DNA of 64,000 nt, from NCBI GenBank assembly GCA_023511795.1, contig JAIMAU010000005.1:1-64000 (forward strand). The letters run 5' to 3'. This DNA is from Armatimonadota bacterium (lineage in GTDB: Bacteria; Armatimonadota; UBA5829; DTJY01). Positions 35,905-44,718 of the stretch are shown here, piece by piece. The translations under genes and the position numbers were made by a program. The notes under the pieces are model-generated. The model searched no databases. It was not told where the DNA came from and saw only the letters and a program-made list of their open reading frames with translations. The number at the start of each line of letters is the position of its first letter. The stretch's first letter is position 1.

Positions 35905-36471
35905 CTAGGCTTTCACGCGTTTTTTCAGCGACCTGCCAATCTCATAGGCACGTTCGAGGACGGTCGGCTTCTGCAAGACGGCGCCTTTTGGTCCGACTCC
36001 ATCCACGACCAATCGCTCGATGAGGCTGATGCCGAGGTAGTCGAAGCTCATCTCAAACATTCTAAGGAGAGGGTCGGCGGCTTGGGGACCTTCCTCTTCG
36101 TATGCGACGACGAGGATAGCCTCTTTACCTTTGATAATAGGCCGTCCTTCGGGGTGGTTAAACACAACAAGGCGGTCAATGAATGTCTTCATAATTGCGG
36201 TGGGCGCATACCAATAAACCGGCGTGGCGAGCAAAAGGAAGTCGGAGGCGGCAATTATTTCATATAAGCGAGTCATATCGTCATCAAACGCACAAGGGCG
36301 TCCCTTCCGCCAGCATTTCCCGCAAGCGACGCATGGTTTAATTTTGAGCCTTCGGAGGGCGACGACGTCGGTTTCGACGCCGGCTTCCTCAGCGCCGTCT
36401 AGGATGCGGGAGGCGAGGATATCCGTATTGCCCCCAGGTCTTGGACTTCCGAGAAAAGCGGTGATTTTCAT
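35905..36471 (-). CDS. Flavodoxin-fold NAD(P)H-dependent oxidoreductase (iron-sulfur-flavoprotein-like)
   Basis: 188 residues. ITAFLGSPRPGGNTDIL is the FMN-phosphate loop; CVACGKCWRKGRPCAFDDDM is the four-cysteine motif of the iron-sulfur flavoprotein branch, spaced CxxCxxC-x5-C; LLLATPVYWYAPTAIMKTFIDR forms the flavin-binding and dimer segment. Members move electrons from NAD(P)H or ferredoxin to quinones, metals or oxygen species. Length is normal. Single minus-strand gene, convergent with the Cys-rich gene. Confidence 0.87.
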   Translation of the reverse strand: MKITAFLGSPRPGGNTDILASRILDGAEEAGVETDVVALRRLKIKPCVACGKCWRKGRPCAFDDDMTRLYEIIAASDFLLLATPVYWYAPTAIMKTFIDRLVVFNHPEGRPIIKGKEAILVVAYEEEGPQAADPLLRMFEMSFDYLGISLIERLVVDGVGPKGAVLQKPTVLERAYEIGRSLKKRVKA

Positions 36472-36651
36472 TGCATGCTTTCCAACAAGCTCCTTTGCAA
36501 TTTTATCTGCGAACGCCAGACGACATTATAAGACCATCCGCAAATTATGCAAATGGATATCATCCTGCATCCGAAAGCTAATCCTGCTAAATTAATTGGA
36601 AGACACGCGACAGCTTAGGCAGAGCAACTGCAAGCTGTTCGGCAATGGTGC

Positions 36652-38091
36652 TTATCTTGGCGGGAACGGCGGCTCGGGCGTCCACATTCCTGGAACAACT
36701 TGGTCAGTTGCATATACTTCGAAGCCGAGATAGTTGCCGAAAGCCTCCCAAAGGACATCCTCGACCTTTCCTCTTGTAAACCCGACGTGATGCGGGAAAT
36801 GGCGCACGAGGATGTCTCGATAAAGCTTCGTTAGGTTGTTAATTCTTGCCCACCCATACGCACCGAATGTTTTAGCATTGCTTGCTTCGATGTTGGCAGG
36901 GACAATCACTGCCTTGTGGTTGCCATCTGCGTCCTGGGTTGCGCGAAGTAGCGTCACGGGCCCTTCTTTGACTTCGAACTCGACAGCACCCCAAGAGTTA
37001 TCCTTGCCAATGGTGTGGGAGATTATTTCCTGGATGCCAAGCTTTAGGCGGGTTTTTGCGAAACTTCCGGGGAAGACACCGCAATGCCAGAGGTTAACCA
37101 AGTTAGGGTCTTCGTTGTGAAGGTTATTCCAATCAGCAAGTCCCGCAGGGCTACCAGAAGCAAGGAGAAGCGCATGCATCGAAAGGGTCCCGAGTATGTC
37201 CGATTCGCAGGCACAAGGGATTCCTTCCTCCCCGAGGCGGCCCATTGTTGCGCATGCACACATGCTCAGATTATCCTGGAAACTCGTCCAGCACTGAATT
37301 GCCAATCCATTCAAGTCCTTCTCTTCGACGAACTTCCGCAGGAAAAGCTCGAAGCGAGCCATTTTATTGACGACGCCTTCGGGTGCATCTGACGTGTCGC
37401 AGTATCCGCGTATGTTGTCTTCAATTCTCTTGACGTCCTCGGAGGCGGGGTCCATATTCGAGACGGCACGAATCGCTTCAGAAAGGTCTAGCGTAACTGT
37501 AGTGACTCCTAGACGCTGGAGAGCTTTCTCGCTAACGCGGCAAGTCCAGAATGCATCGGGGCGGGCCCCTATTTGACCGTATCTAGCATTCCTAATACCA
37601 TTCACCACCCGGCAAAGTGCCATGAAGCGTTGGAGTTCGTCTTGGAAAGAATCTTCTCTTGGGAAGCAAATAGGCACACGAGCGACGGTATACTTCACAC
37701 CTAGCTGTCTTAGGGCTTCTCCAATCGAAATAAGCCCGCAGAAAGAATCTCTCCTATCCGTGCTAGGCTTTAACACCTCTTCTTCCTGACAGCCGAATAT
37801 TAGTATTGGCACGTTCAACGCCGCTGTTTTGATTGTAAAAGCCACTGCTTGTTCGTCGCCAAAATTGACTGCGGCGACAATAATGCCTTGGACACTTTCC
37901 TCCCTGAAGAGGCGTCCCGTCTTCAGCGCCTCCTCGTAGGTTTCAACGCATCCAAGCTTTGTCATATCTTCGCTTGGAACCACAACCTCAATGCCAGCCT
38001 TTTCCATGGCCGCGATAGTTTCTTTGCGCATTTGGGCAGCAAGGATGTCGCTGAAAAAACCTCTGTTGGCGGGTATTAAGCCGATTTTCAT
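36652..38091 (-). CDS. L-fucose/L-arabinose isomerase-family protein
   Basis: 479 residues with AGGAGG nine bases before the ATG. The N-terminal alpha/beta domains (KIGLIPANRGFFSD, VQGIIVAAVNFGDEQAV, VPILIFGCQEE) and the later strand LNGLAIQCWTSFQDNLSMCACATMGRLGEEGIPCACESDILG belong to the fucose/arabinose isomerase fold, where the Glu and Asp in this part bind manganese. The C-terminus (HFPHHVGFTRGKVEDVLWEAFGNYLGFEV) supplies the usual conserved His. The true substrate cannot be told; many relatives act on other aldoses. Follows the large membrane protein gene with a 104-bp gap. Confidence 0.8.
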   Translation of the reverse strand: MKIGLIPANRGFFSDILAAQMRKETIAAMEKAGIEVVVPSEDMTKLGCVETYEEALKTGRLFREESVQGIIVAAVNFGDEQAVAFTIKTAALNVPILIFGCQEEEVLKPSTDRRDSFCGLISIGEALRQLGVKYTVARVPICFPREDSFQDELQRFMALCRVVNGIRNARYGQIGARPDAFWTCRVSEKALQRLGVTTVTLDLSEAIRAVSNMDPASEDVKRIEDNIRGYCDTSDAPEGVVNKMARFELFLRKFVEEKDLNGLAIQCWTSFQDNLSMCACATMGRLGEEGIPCACESDILGTLSMHALLLASGSPAGLADWNNLHNEDPNLVNLWHCGVFPGSFAKTRLKLGIQEIISHTIGKDNSWGAVEFEVKEGPVTLLRATQDADGNHKAVIVPANIEASNAKTFGAYGWARINNLTKLYRDILVRHFPHHVGFTRGKVEDVLWEAFGNYLGFEVYATDQVVPGMWTPEPPFPPR

Positions 38092-38195
38092 CGCCTACTA
38101 ATCCTCCTGTTTGGCACTCTGAAGTAGGAAAGAAAACTCAACAATTTGGTTTATACACGCTACTTCGGCGTATGGACTCTTTTTTCCTTCTGTTA

Positions 38196-40169
38196 TTATG
38201 CGCCCCAAAAGCTGTATGTCGGTATTTTGAAAATAATCCCATAAATGCTCCAGAATGAACCGACAACGCACTGTCCTAGTATTAGCCCGAGGAAAAATGG
38301 GATTGCCCACCGATATGTTTTTAAGCCGCCGAAGCGGAGAATCAGCGACTTTAACAACCAAGCAATGAATAACGGAAGCCAGACAAGGTTCATCGACCAA
38401 CTTCCCGAAATTGCGTAGCCGATAGGATGAAATGGAAACCCGACCGACCGAATGCGAATTAGGTTTAGAAGCATGCAGAAAGTGAAACCTATCACGATTG
38501 CCCAAGTAGCCAGAAGGTTTGGCGGCTGAGGTGAACTAATCCAGGCGTTTAGGCGGGTGTACATCTCGGTGCTGAACCATATGCCGGAGTTAAATTTCGC
38601 CGCTGTTCCTTTAATATAGGCGTGGTGGAGAAATGCCCAGAACGCCGAAAAGGTTCCAAGAAAGCACGCTGCGCTCATTGCCCAGAAGTAGAAGCGCCGA
38701 CTTGATTTGGTCGGGTCAGAAACCTTCAGCCCTTCCATTAGCACTGGCATCGGGTGGCTTCGGTAAGCGCGGTTGAACCAGAAGAAATAACTCAAGGCGG
38801 TCAGCGAGCGCCCATCAATGTTTTCCGTGCCAACCACCCTTGTAATGATATGGTCAGGTCCGGAGAAATGGAGGTCGTGCACTGGCGGCCCAAGTTCGGC
38901 GCGGATGCGTGTTACGGCAACCGACAAGGCAAGGTAAATCAACATCCCGGCGAAAGCCAACCAGGGCTTCAAACCCAGCAGAACAAAGAATCCAACAAGC
39001 ATGAAAGTCCCCACAACCGCTCCAATCCCTGCCACACGATAGTCAATGGCTTCGTTGCTACAATCAACTGCAGAAGGCCGACCAAGGATTTTCTTGATAA
39101 TTTCTCTAAGTTGTCGTCTCCCCGTATAAAGAAGGAAAGCCACGATAGCCATATAGCCGCCGAAGCACTGTTCGGTTATGAACGGGAAGTTAGGAGTGAC
39201 GTCCCAAGCCATAGCGTTTGACACAACTAGCTGCATCTTCCAGAAAACATAGAAGAACCAGCACGAGAAAAGAAGGTCCACGGGGAGCAGGAAACCCAGA
39301 CCAATTGCAAAGGGATAAAACGAATACGGAGTCCAGCCAACTGCACTCCACGGTTTTGCAGTAAGATATGGCCGCAAATCAGTATGTTTGACGACAATCT
39401 CAGGGATTGCGGGATAGAGGTAATGAAGCCCGTTAATGAAATCAATTCCTCCGGCTAGTATGAAACCCGCCCACATCAGCTTATTTCGATAAAGCTTTCC
39501 CTCGACATCGCTCATTTCGATTGGCAGATAAACAATCGGGAACGACAGTTTTTCTCTGTCTTGCCATTGCGCTCTAACCAATGTATTGATGCACATGAAA
39601 ACAAAAAGTAGCACGAAGATGAAGCCTGCCCAAATCAGCACGGGTGATATCCAAGGCTCAAGATTGCTCCACCTATAAAGCGATGAAGCGCCATTATAGT
39701 AGCCTTTCAGCGCATCCATGTCGTCAACAAGAACAAACTTTGGCAGATATCCGCCAAAGTTGCTCATCCATCTGTTGCTTGCATTGGCAAAAAAGTAAGG
39801 ATGGCCCATCATCATTATGAGCACAGGAATGGAATCGTGGCCTGCAAGCGCACTTCCTATAGCAACCATTGTGTAAACTAAGAGCAACTCGGTTTGGGTT
39901 AGCGCAACCTTAGGAGCAAATTGGTGGATAAAATGATTTAGCAACCAAACGATTAGCAATATGAAGATGACGTTAGCAAAAAGCGATATACTCGTTGGAA
40001 ATGGCCCGGGTAAAACCTTTTCCATTAAGATGACCCAGTAGCTATTGATAGGAATTATCAACAGCCCAAGAATCACTGCACGAAATCTTAATACGCGGGC
40101 ATGTGCGAGCTTTTCGGGCCTACCAGGCCGAGCAACCTCTGACTGCTTTTCGAGGGATGTTTTTTCCAT
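38196..40169 (-). CDS. Large multi-pass membrane protein, DUF6785/DUF6784-like
   Basis: 657 residues with roughly 14 hydrophobic helices from 32 onward. Features: WVILMEKVLPGPFPTSISLFANV, TQTELLLVYTMVAIGSALAGHD, REKLSFPIVYLPIEMS, GIDFINGLHYLYPAIPEIVV and a C-terminal GYAISGSWSMNLVWLPLFIAWLLKSLILRFGG. The last segment recalls the oligopeptide transporter (OPT) fold, to which DUF6784/6785 proteins appear related. They are frequent next to sugar catabolism genes in Planctomycetota-like bacteria. A transport role, perhaps for oligosaccharides, is inference. Upstream of the isomerase gene on the same strand. Confidence 0.65.
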   Translation of the reverse strand: MEKTSLEKQSEVARPGRPEKLAHARVLRFRAVILGLLIIPINSYWVILMEKVLPGPFPTSISLFANVIFILLIVWLLNHFIHQFAPKVALTQTELLLVYTMVAIGSALAGHDSIPVLIMMMGHPYFFANASNRWMSNFGGYLPKFVLVDDMDALKGYYNGASSLYRWSNLEPWISPVLIWAGFIFVLLFVFMCINTLVRAQWQDREKLSFPIVYLPIEMSDVEGKLYRNKLMWAGFILAGGIDFINGLHYLYPAIPEIVVKHTDLRPYLTAKPWSAVGWTPYSFYPFAIGLGFLLPVDLLFSCWFFYVFWKMQLVVSNAMAWDVTPNFPFITEQCFGGYMAIVAFLLYTGRRQLREIIKKILGRPSAVDCSNEAIDYRVAGIGAVVGTFMLVGFFVLLGLKPWLAFAGMLIYLALSVAVTRIRAELGPPVHDLHFSGPDHIITRVVGTENIDGRSLTALSYFFWFNRAYRSHPMPVLMEGLKVSDPTKSSRRFYFWAMSAACFLGTFSAFWAFLHHAYIKGTAAKFNSGIWFSTEMYTRLNAWISSPQPPNLLATWAIVIGFTFCMLLNLIRIRSVGFPFHPIGYAISGSWSMNLVWLPLFIAWLLKSLILRFGGLKTYRWAIPFFLGLILGQCVVGSFWSIYGIIFKIPTYSFWGA

Positions 40170-40274
40170 GTCTACAAGATAGGATTATACTTTGGAAGCA
40201 TTAATCCTCTTGAGAGAAAAAACAATTTGAAAGGAGGCATCAATGTATAGAGGGAAAAATTGCAAAGAAAACAA

Positions 40275-40967
40275 TTACCAGATATCTTTTACGTTCGGTC
40301 TTCCGGCGGCTTTCGCACGGACATAGCTTAAATAAGTATCAACTGCATGCCACTCAAATCCATCACTAACTACAGGTCGTAGGATATCCGCTTTTTCAAG
40401 ATCCCTGAGAGCACATTCCCATTGCTTAAGGCGCGCGAAGAGCACTCCGCGTTCTAAATAAAGCCTATAGTTTTTCGGATTGTGCCGAATTCCCTCGTTA
40501 ATGAAGGCCTTTGCGCGGTCATATTCCTTTGTGCGATAAAACCAATAAGTGCCAACACACCATGCTTCTACGTAGTGAGGATTGAGGCGGACAGCAACAA
40601 CGAACCAGGGAAGAATCTCTTTCTCATCTGCGCCAACGACATGCCTTTCGCTGCTTGGTATGGCGGTCTCCTGAAGTAACTTAATATATCTCATTAATGG
40701 GAGACTTAAATTTTCTGGTTTATTACCCTTCTTATGGTGTAAGTTTTCATTCTCCTCATGTGATTCATTGCCGCGCACACCGGAATGGAAATAAACATCA
40801 GCCTGCTTATATGCTGCTTGCGCCGCAACCTCCGACGCCCCGCCAAGTAGCTGTGTTAGAACATCTTCAGGCTGCGGATTTGCAGAATGAACTATGGGGT
40901 TAAGAATAGCAGCAAGAAGAACCACGGAAAAAAGAAAAGAAATTACGACCGCAATGGACTTCACCAT
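40275..40967 (-). CDS. Exported TPR protein linked to an ABC transporter
   Basis: 230 residues from the ATG at 40965-40967, which overlaps the permease stop as TAATG; the longer frame to 41078 lies inside the permease gene. Signal peptide or anchor (VKSIAVVISFLFSVVLLAAIL). The mature part has TPR-like helices: LPWFVVAVRLNPHYVEAWCVGTYWFYRTKEYDRAKAFINEGIRHNPKNYRLYLERGVLFARLKQWECALRDLEKAD, about three units. Probably an envelope adaptor for the transporter. Function is unknown beyond the coupling. Confidence 0.75.
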   Translation of the reverse strand: MVKSIAVVISFLFSVVLLAAILNPIVHSANPQPEDVLTQLLGGASEVAAQAAYKQADVYFHSGVRGNESHEENENLHHKKGNKPENLSLPLMRYIKLLQETAIPSSERHVVGADEKEILPWFVVAVRLNPHYVEAWCVGTYWFYRTKEYDRAKAFINEGIRHNPKNYRLYLERGVLFARLKQWECALRDLEKADILRPVVSDGFEWHAVDTYLSYVRAKAAGRPNVKDIW

Positions 40968-41734
40968 TAAAGCCACCTTCGCCGAAAAATTAGCGAACAT
41001 ACAGCTATCAAGCCAATTGCGTAGACTATCCCGTAAATTGCAATATAAAGAAATATCCAAAACGGAAGGGGTCCCCATCCATGAACAAACCGCTGGGTTA
41101 CATTAAAAAATTCGAAATGCGGCATCAAAAGATATAAACACCACGCTATATACTGCCATATACTGGATACTCCCAGGATCATATCCGACAGCGATTTTGC
41201 GCCATATCTCATGACGCATAAGATTATGAAAGAAAATGTTACCGCACCTGCAGTTGTTGAGAAAGAGGAAAAGAAAACAGCCAGCGAGCACAACATAAAT
41301 AATGCCACCAGCTGAAGAGCAAATGCCTGCCACAGCATCGGATCAACTAATGCTTCTCCACCTTTTACGCAGAGCATAGTAGCTAGGACAAGAAACAATC
41401 CTGTCAGACAAATGCCAGCAGCTCCAGCCGCTCCAATTGTCCTTCCAAGTACATATTGCCACCTAGGTAAAGGCCTAGCGAGTATTACATAAACTGTTTT
41501 GCTTTCTAAATCCTGAGGGATTTGGCGAGCTGCAAGAGGAACAGCCAGAGCAAAGGATGAAAGCCATACGACTTGCATTATTACATCTTTTGCAAACCTG
41601 CCCGCGCTTGATTCACCAATATTGATTAGATGAAGCCAAATAGCAAGTCCAATGATTAAAACAAGAACGACATAAAATTCCTTGCGGCGCAAAGTCTCAA
41701 TAATAGAAAGGTATGCAACTGCTAGGCAGCCCAT
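40967..41734 (-). CDS. ABC-2-type transporter permease
   Basis: 255 residues, six hydrophobic segments. A short N-terminal amphipathic stretch (YLSIIETLRRKEF), then ALAVPLAARQIPQDLESKTVYVILARPLPRWQYVLGRTIGA, which is the typical coupling region of ABC-2 (Nat/Gld-like) permeases, and paired helices to the end. It overlaps the ATPase gene by 13 bp and its stop touches the TPR gene start. Forms an exporter or envelope machine with that ATPase; the load is unknown. Confidence 0.85.
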   Translation of the reverse strand: MGCLAVAYLSIIETLRRKEFYVVLVLIIGLAIWLHLINIGESSAGRFAKDVIMQVVWLSSFALAVPLAARQIPQDLESKTVYVILARPLPRWQYVLGRTIGAAGAAGICLTGLFLVLATMLCVKGGEALVDPMLWQAFALQLVALFMLCSLAVFFSSFSTTAGAVTFSFIILCVMRYGAKSLSDMILGVSSIWQYIAWCLYLLMPHFEFFNVTQRFVHGWGPLPFWIFLYIAIYGIVYAIGLIAVCSLIFRRRWL

Positions 41735-42471
41735 GGCAATTCCTCCCCAAGTAACCGCACGAACGCCTGCTCCAAATTAGTCTCATTTCCGACGAGCTCT
41801 GCAATCGGTCCTTGAAATACTAGGCTTCCTTCATTCATTAGCAAAATCCTATCGGCTACCATCTCAATCTCCCCAAGCTCATGGGAGGAGAATAAAATTG
41901 TTTTTCCTTCTGACCTTAGACTTGAAAGCATCGTGCGCATTCTCATTCGAGCAATCGGGTCCAAGCCCGACATGGGCTCGTCTAAAATAAGTATCTCAGG
42001 GTCATGTAGAAGCGCCTGGGTAAAGCCAGCCTGCTGAAGCATGCCCTTTGAGAAACCCAAAAGTTTCGTTTTTAGATAAGGGGTCATTCCCGTCCGTTCA
42101 GCCGCAAACTTAACACACTTTTCTCGTTGTCCTCTAGGAACCCCAGACAATGCGGCACAAATACGAAGAAATTCGCAAAGCTTCAAATATTTTGGATAGT
42201 AAGATACCTCCGGCATGTACCCAACGCTCAATCTTGATTTTGGGTTGGAGCTTGAAATACCTGCTATGAAACATTCACCATGTGCCACGGGGATTAAATT
42301 AAGCAATGCTTTGATTGTAGAAGTTTTTCCTGCACCATTTGGGCCGATAAAACCAACTATTTCGCCACGGTGAACTTTGAAAGACAAATCCTTTACCGCT
42401 TGACGTTTTTTACCATGCCCTGCAGAGTAATCAATATTAAGACATCTTGCCTCAATTATCGGTGCCCCCAC
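41722..42471 (-). CDS. ABC transporter ATP-binding protein
   Basis: 249 residues from a GTG. Walker A GPNGAGKT near 42-49, signature FSKGMLQQAGFTQALLHDP (a KGM form of the LSGGQ loop), Walker B ILILDEPMSGLDP and the switch His in ILFSSHELGEIE. The short length and the ABC-2 permease partner fit the CcmA/Nat-type export class. First gene of a three-gene operon. No receptor or substrate-binding gene nearby. Confidence 0.93.
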   Translation of the reverse strand: MGAPIIEARCLNIDYSAGHGKKRQAVKDLSFKVHRGEIVGFIGPNGAGKTSTIKALLNLIPVAHGECFIAGISSSNPKSRLSVGYMPEVSYYPKYLKLCEFLRICAALSGVPRGQREKCVKFAAERTGMTPYLKTKLLGFSKGMLQQAGFTQALLHDPEILILDEPMSGLDPIARMRMRTMLSSLRSEGKTILFSSHELGEIEMVADRILLMNEGSLVFQGPIAELVGNETNLEQAFVRLLGEELPWAA

Positions 42472-42510
42472 GATTCTTCAACTCCCAATCGTAGTTATCG
42501 GCATGACCTC

Positions 42511-42558
42511 GAAGATTCATTAGCCTTGTCTTAAGAAGATTCATTAGCCTTGTCTTAA
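42511..42558. repeat. Perfect 24-bp tandem duplication
   Basis: The 24-mer that starts GAAGATTCATTAGCC and ends TTGTCTTAA occurs twice with no gap (42511-42534 and 42535-42558). It sits between the divergent ABC and htrA-like genes, 15 bp before the htrA-like promoter. Confidence 0.9.
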
Positions 42559-42572
42559 ATAGAAAAACAGTC

Positions 42573-42601
42573 TTGACCTCACTCAATAAACAGTCTATGA
42601 T
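42573..42601 (+). promoter_or_regulatory. Sigma-70-type promoter for the HtrA-like operon
   Basis: TTGACC (42573-42578), 17-bp spacer, TATGAT (42596-42601): five of six matches in each box. The start of transcription would be near 42608, giving a 40-base leader with AAGGAGGGA before the ATG. Confidence 0.65.
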
Positions 42602-42648
42602 TGTAACAATAATACCGTTACTGCGCCAAAAACGATAAGGAGGGACTC

Positions 42649-44703
42649 ATGATACGCACCACGTGCAATAAAATTCCGCATTATATCCTGCTCATCATAA
42701 TAAACATCTCCCTTTTAGCTACATTCACCCCACTTCAAGCAGCAGCAGGAGAAATGCCTTCCAAGCTTGTTCGAGACGCAATAGAAAAGGCTGTTATGGC
42801 TGTCAAGCCCGCTTTAGTTCGGATTCACGTGGTGAGCGCCGAATACTACGAGGGGAAAGAATCTAAGAGCGAGAGTTTTGGCAGCGGCTTTATAATCTCA
42901 AAAGAGGGCTATGTCATAACCAACCATCATGTTGCTGGCGATGCAAAGCAGATAATCTGCACCCTTGCAAATAAAGAAGAAATTGATGCCGAGTTAGTTG
43001 GCACAGACCCAATGACTGATATTGCAGTCATCAAGCTCCTTCCACCAACAAAACGAGTGTTTCCAACTGCAAAATTCGGTGACTCTTCTAAAATAAAAGT
43101 TGGCGATTATGTTTTTGCAATGGGCAGTCCACTAGCCTTCTCTCAGTCAGTAACCATGGGGGTGGTAAGCAATACTGAACTTGTAATACCAGAAACTTGG
43201 GGCATGGATTTTAAACTTGACGGCGAAGATGTTGGGTCAATGGTGAGGTGGATAGGACATGACGCAGCAATCTACGGCGGCAACTCCGGCGGACCTCTTG
43301 TGAATTTGAATGGTGAAGTTATTGGAATAAATGAAATTCGAATTGGCCTCGGAGGCGCAATCCCCAGCAACCTGGCTAAGCAAGTAAGTGAACAGATAAT
43401 AAAACATGGAAAGATAATTCGCAGCTGGATTGGCGTTTGCGTTCAGCCACTCTTAAAATCAACCAAAGTAAAGAACGGCGTATTAATCAGTGGCGTCATC
43501 TCCGGCTCTCCTGCCGAAAAGGCAGGCATCAAATCCGGCGACATCCTTCTCAAAATTGGCGGGCGCGACGTAAGCGTGAGGTTCAAAGAGGAACTCCCTC
43601 CATTCAACCAAATTATGGCAGCGCTTCCGATAGGAAAGCCTGTTAAAGCTGTAATATTACGTAATGGAAAACAAATCGTTGTATCTATTGTACCTGAAGA
43701 GCGAGAACCTGCGTTAGCCCGACCCCAGGAATTTAAACAATGGGGTATTTGTGCGAGCAATATAACTTTTCTCAAAGCCAAGGAATTAAAGCGCAACTCA
43801 CGTAATGGTGTGCTTGTTAGAAGCGTCCGTCCGGGAGGGCCAGCTGGTACTGCCAAACCAAACCTAAAGGAAGACGATGTTATTATTGAAGTAGGCGGCA
43901 AACCAGTAAATAATATCAACGATTTGGCAAAATTAACAGAGGAAATAACAAAAGACAAAACCGAACCAACCCCTACCCTTGTTGCCTTCGAGCGCTCTTC
44001 CGAAAAGTTCCTTACGGTTGTAAAAGTAGGAATCAGAGAGTTAAAAGACCCTGGGCTCGAGCTAAGCAAAGCTTGGCTACCAGTGTCTACACAAGTTCTA
44101 ACAAGGGACCTTGCAAAAGTGCTAGGCATTGAAGGTAAAATGGGAGTCAGGGTAACCAAAGTATACCCAAATGCAAAAATTGACCTCCGTGTTGGAGACA
44201 TTATAACCAAAGTTGATGGCGAGCTAGTGCCTGCTTCACAACCCGAGGACGAAGAGGTACTATCTACAATGATTAGACAGTACCCAATAGGTTCCAAGGT
44301 AGAGCTCACTGTCCTACACAATAATGAAGAAATAAAGGTGCCGGTGGAGTTGCCTGCCTCGCCTAAACTGCCCCGTGAGATGAAAAAATATCAGGATATC
44401 AACTTCGACTTTATTGTTCGCGACATCGCATTTTTAGACCGAGTAGAAGAAGGTTGGCCAGAGAATCAAGAAGGTGTTATTGTCGAATCAGTCAGCGAAG
44501 GCGGTTGGGCGGCTTTAGGAAACCTTTTGATTGGCGACCTTATCTGCACAGTTGACAACCAGCAAGTGAAAAATGTCCAGGAATTCCAGAAAATAATGGC
44601 AAGGATAGCAAACGAAAAACGGAAAATGGTAGTTTTTCAGATTAAGCGTGGTATTCAAGAAATGTTCATAGAAATAAGGCCAACTTGGTCACGTGTACCA
44701 TAA
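42649..44703 (+). CDS. HtrA/DegP-like serine protease with four PDZ domains
   Basis: 684 residues, Sec signal to about 33. The trypsin-like domain (about 40-245) has the full triad: His94 in VITNHHVAG, Asp124 in PMTDIAVIK and Ser213 in GGNSGGPLV. Four PDZ-like units follow: about 253-350 (GVLISGVISGSPAEKAGIKSGD), 365-465, 485-575 (VTKVYPNAKIDLRVGD) and 590-684. Ordinary DegP has two and DegS one, so this is an expanded form, probably for reading several substrate ends or building a larger cage. Acts in the envelope on misfolded or regulatory proteins. Followed 15 bp later by an inactive relative. Confidence 0.92.
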   Translation: MIRTTCNKIPHYILLIIINISLLATFTPLQAAAGEMPSKLVRDAIEKAVMAVKPALVRIHVVSAEYYEGKESKSESFGSGFIISKEGYVITNHHVAGDAKQIICTLANKEEIDAELVGTDPMTDIAVIKLLPPTKRVFPTAKFGDSSKIKVGDYVFAMGSPLAFSQSVTMGVVSNTELVIPETWGMDFKLDGEDVGSMVRWIGHDAAIYGGNSGGPLVNLNGEVIGINEIRIGLGGAIPSNLAKQVSEQIIKHGKIIRSWIGVCVQPLLKSTKVKNGVLISGVISGSPAEKAGIKSGDILLKIGGRDVSVRFKEELPPFNQIMAALPIGKPVKAVILRNGKQIVVSIVPEEREPALARPQEFKQWGICASNITFLKAKELKRNSRNGVLVRSVRPGGPAGTAKPNLKEDDVIIEVGGKPVNNINDLAKLTEEITKDKTEPTPTLVAFERSSEKFLTVVKVGIRELKDPGLELSKAWLPVSTQVLTRDLAKVLGIEGKMGVRVTKVYPNAKIDLRVGDIITKVDGELVPASQPEDEEVLSTMIRQYPIGSKVELTVLHNNEEIKVPVELPASPKLPREMKKYQDINFDFIVRDIAFLDRVEEGWPENQEGVIVESVSEGGWAALGNLLIGDLICTVDNQQVKNVQEFQKIMARIANEKRKMVVFQIKRGIQEMFIEIRPTWSRVP

Positions 44704-44718
44704 ATTAAGGAGGATACG

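Noticed and set aside
43443-44321. 292-codon minus-strand frame
   Set aside because: Lies antisense to the PDZ part of the protease gene and reads as low-complexity Ser/Thr/Leu-rich sequence.
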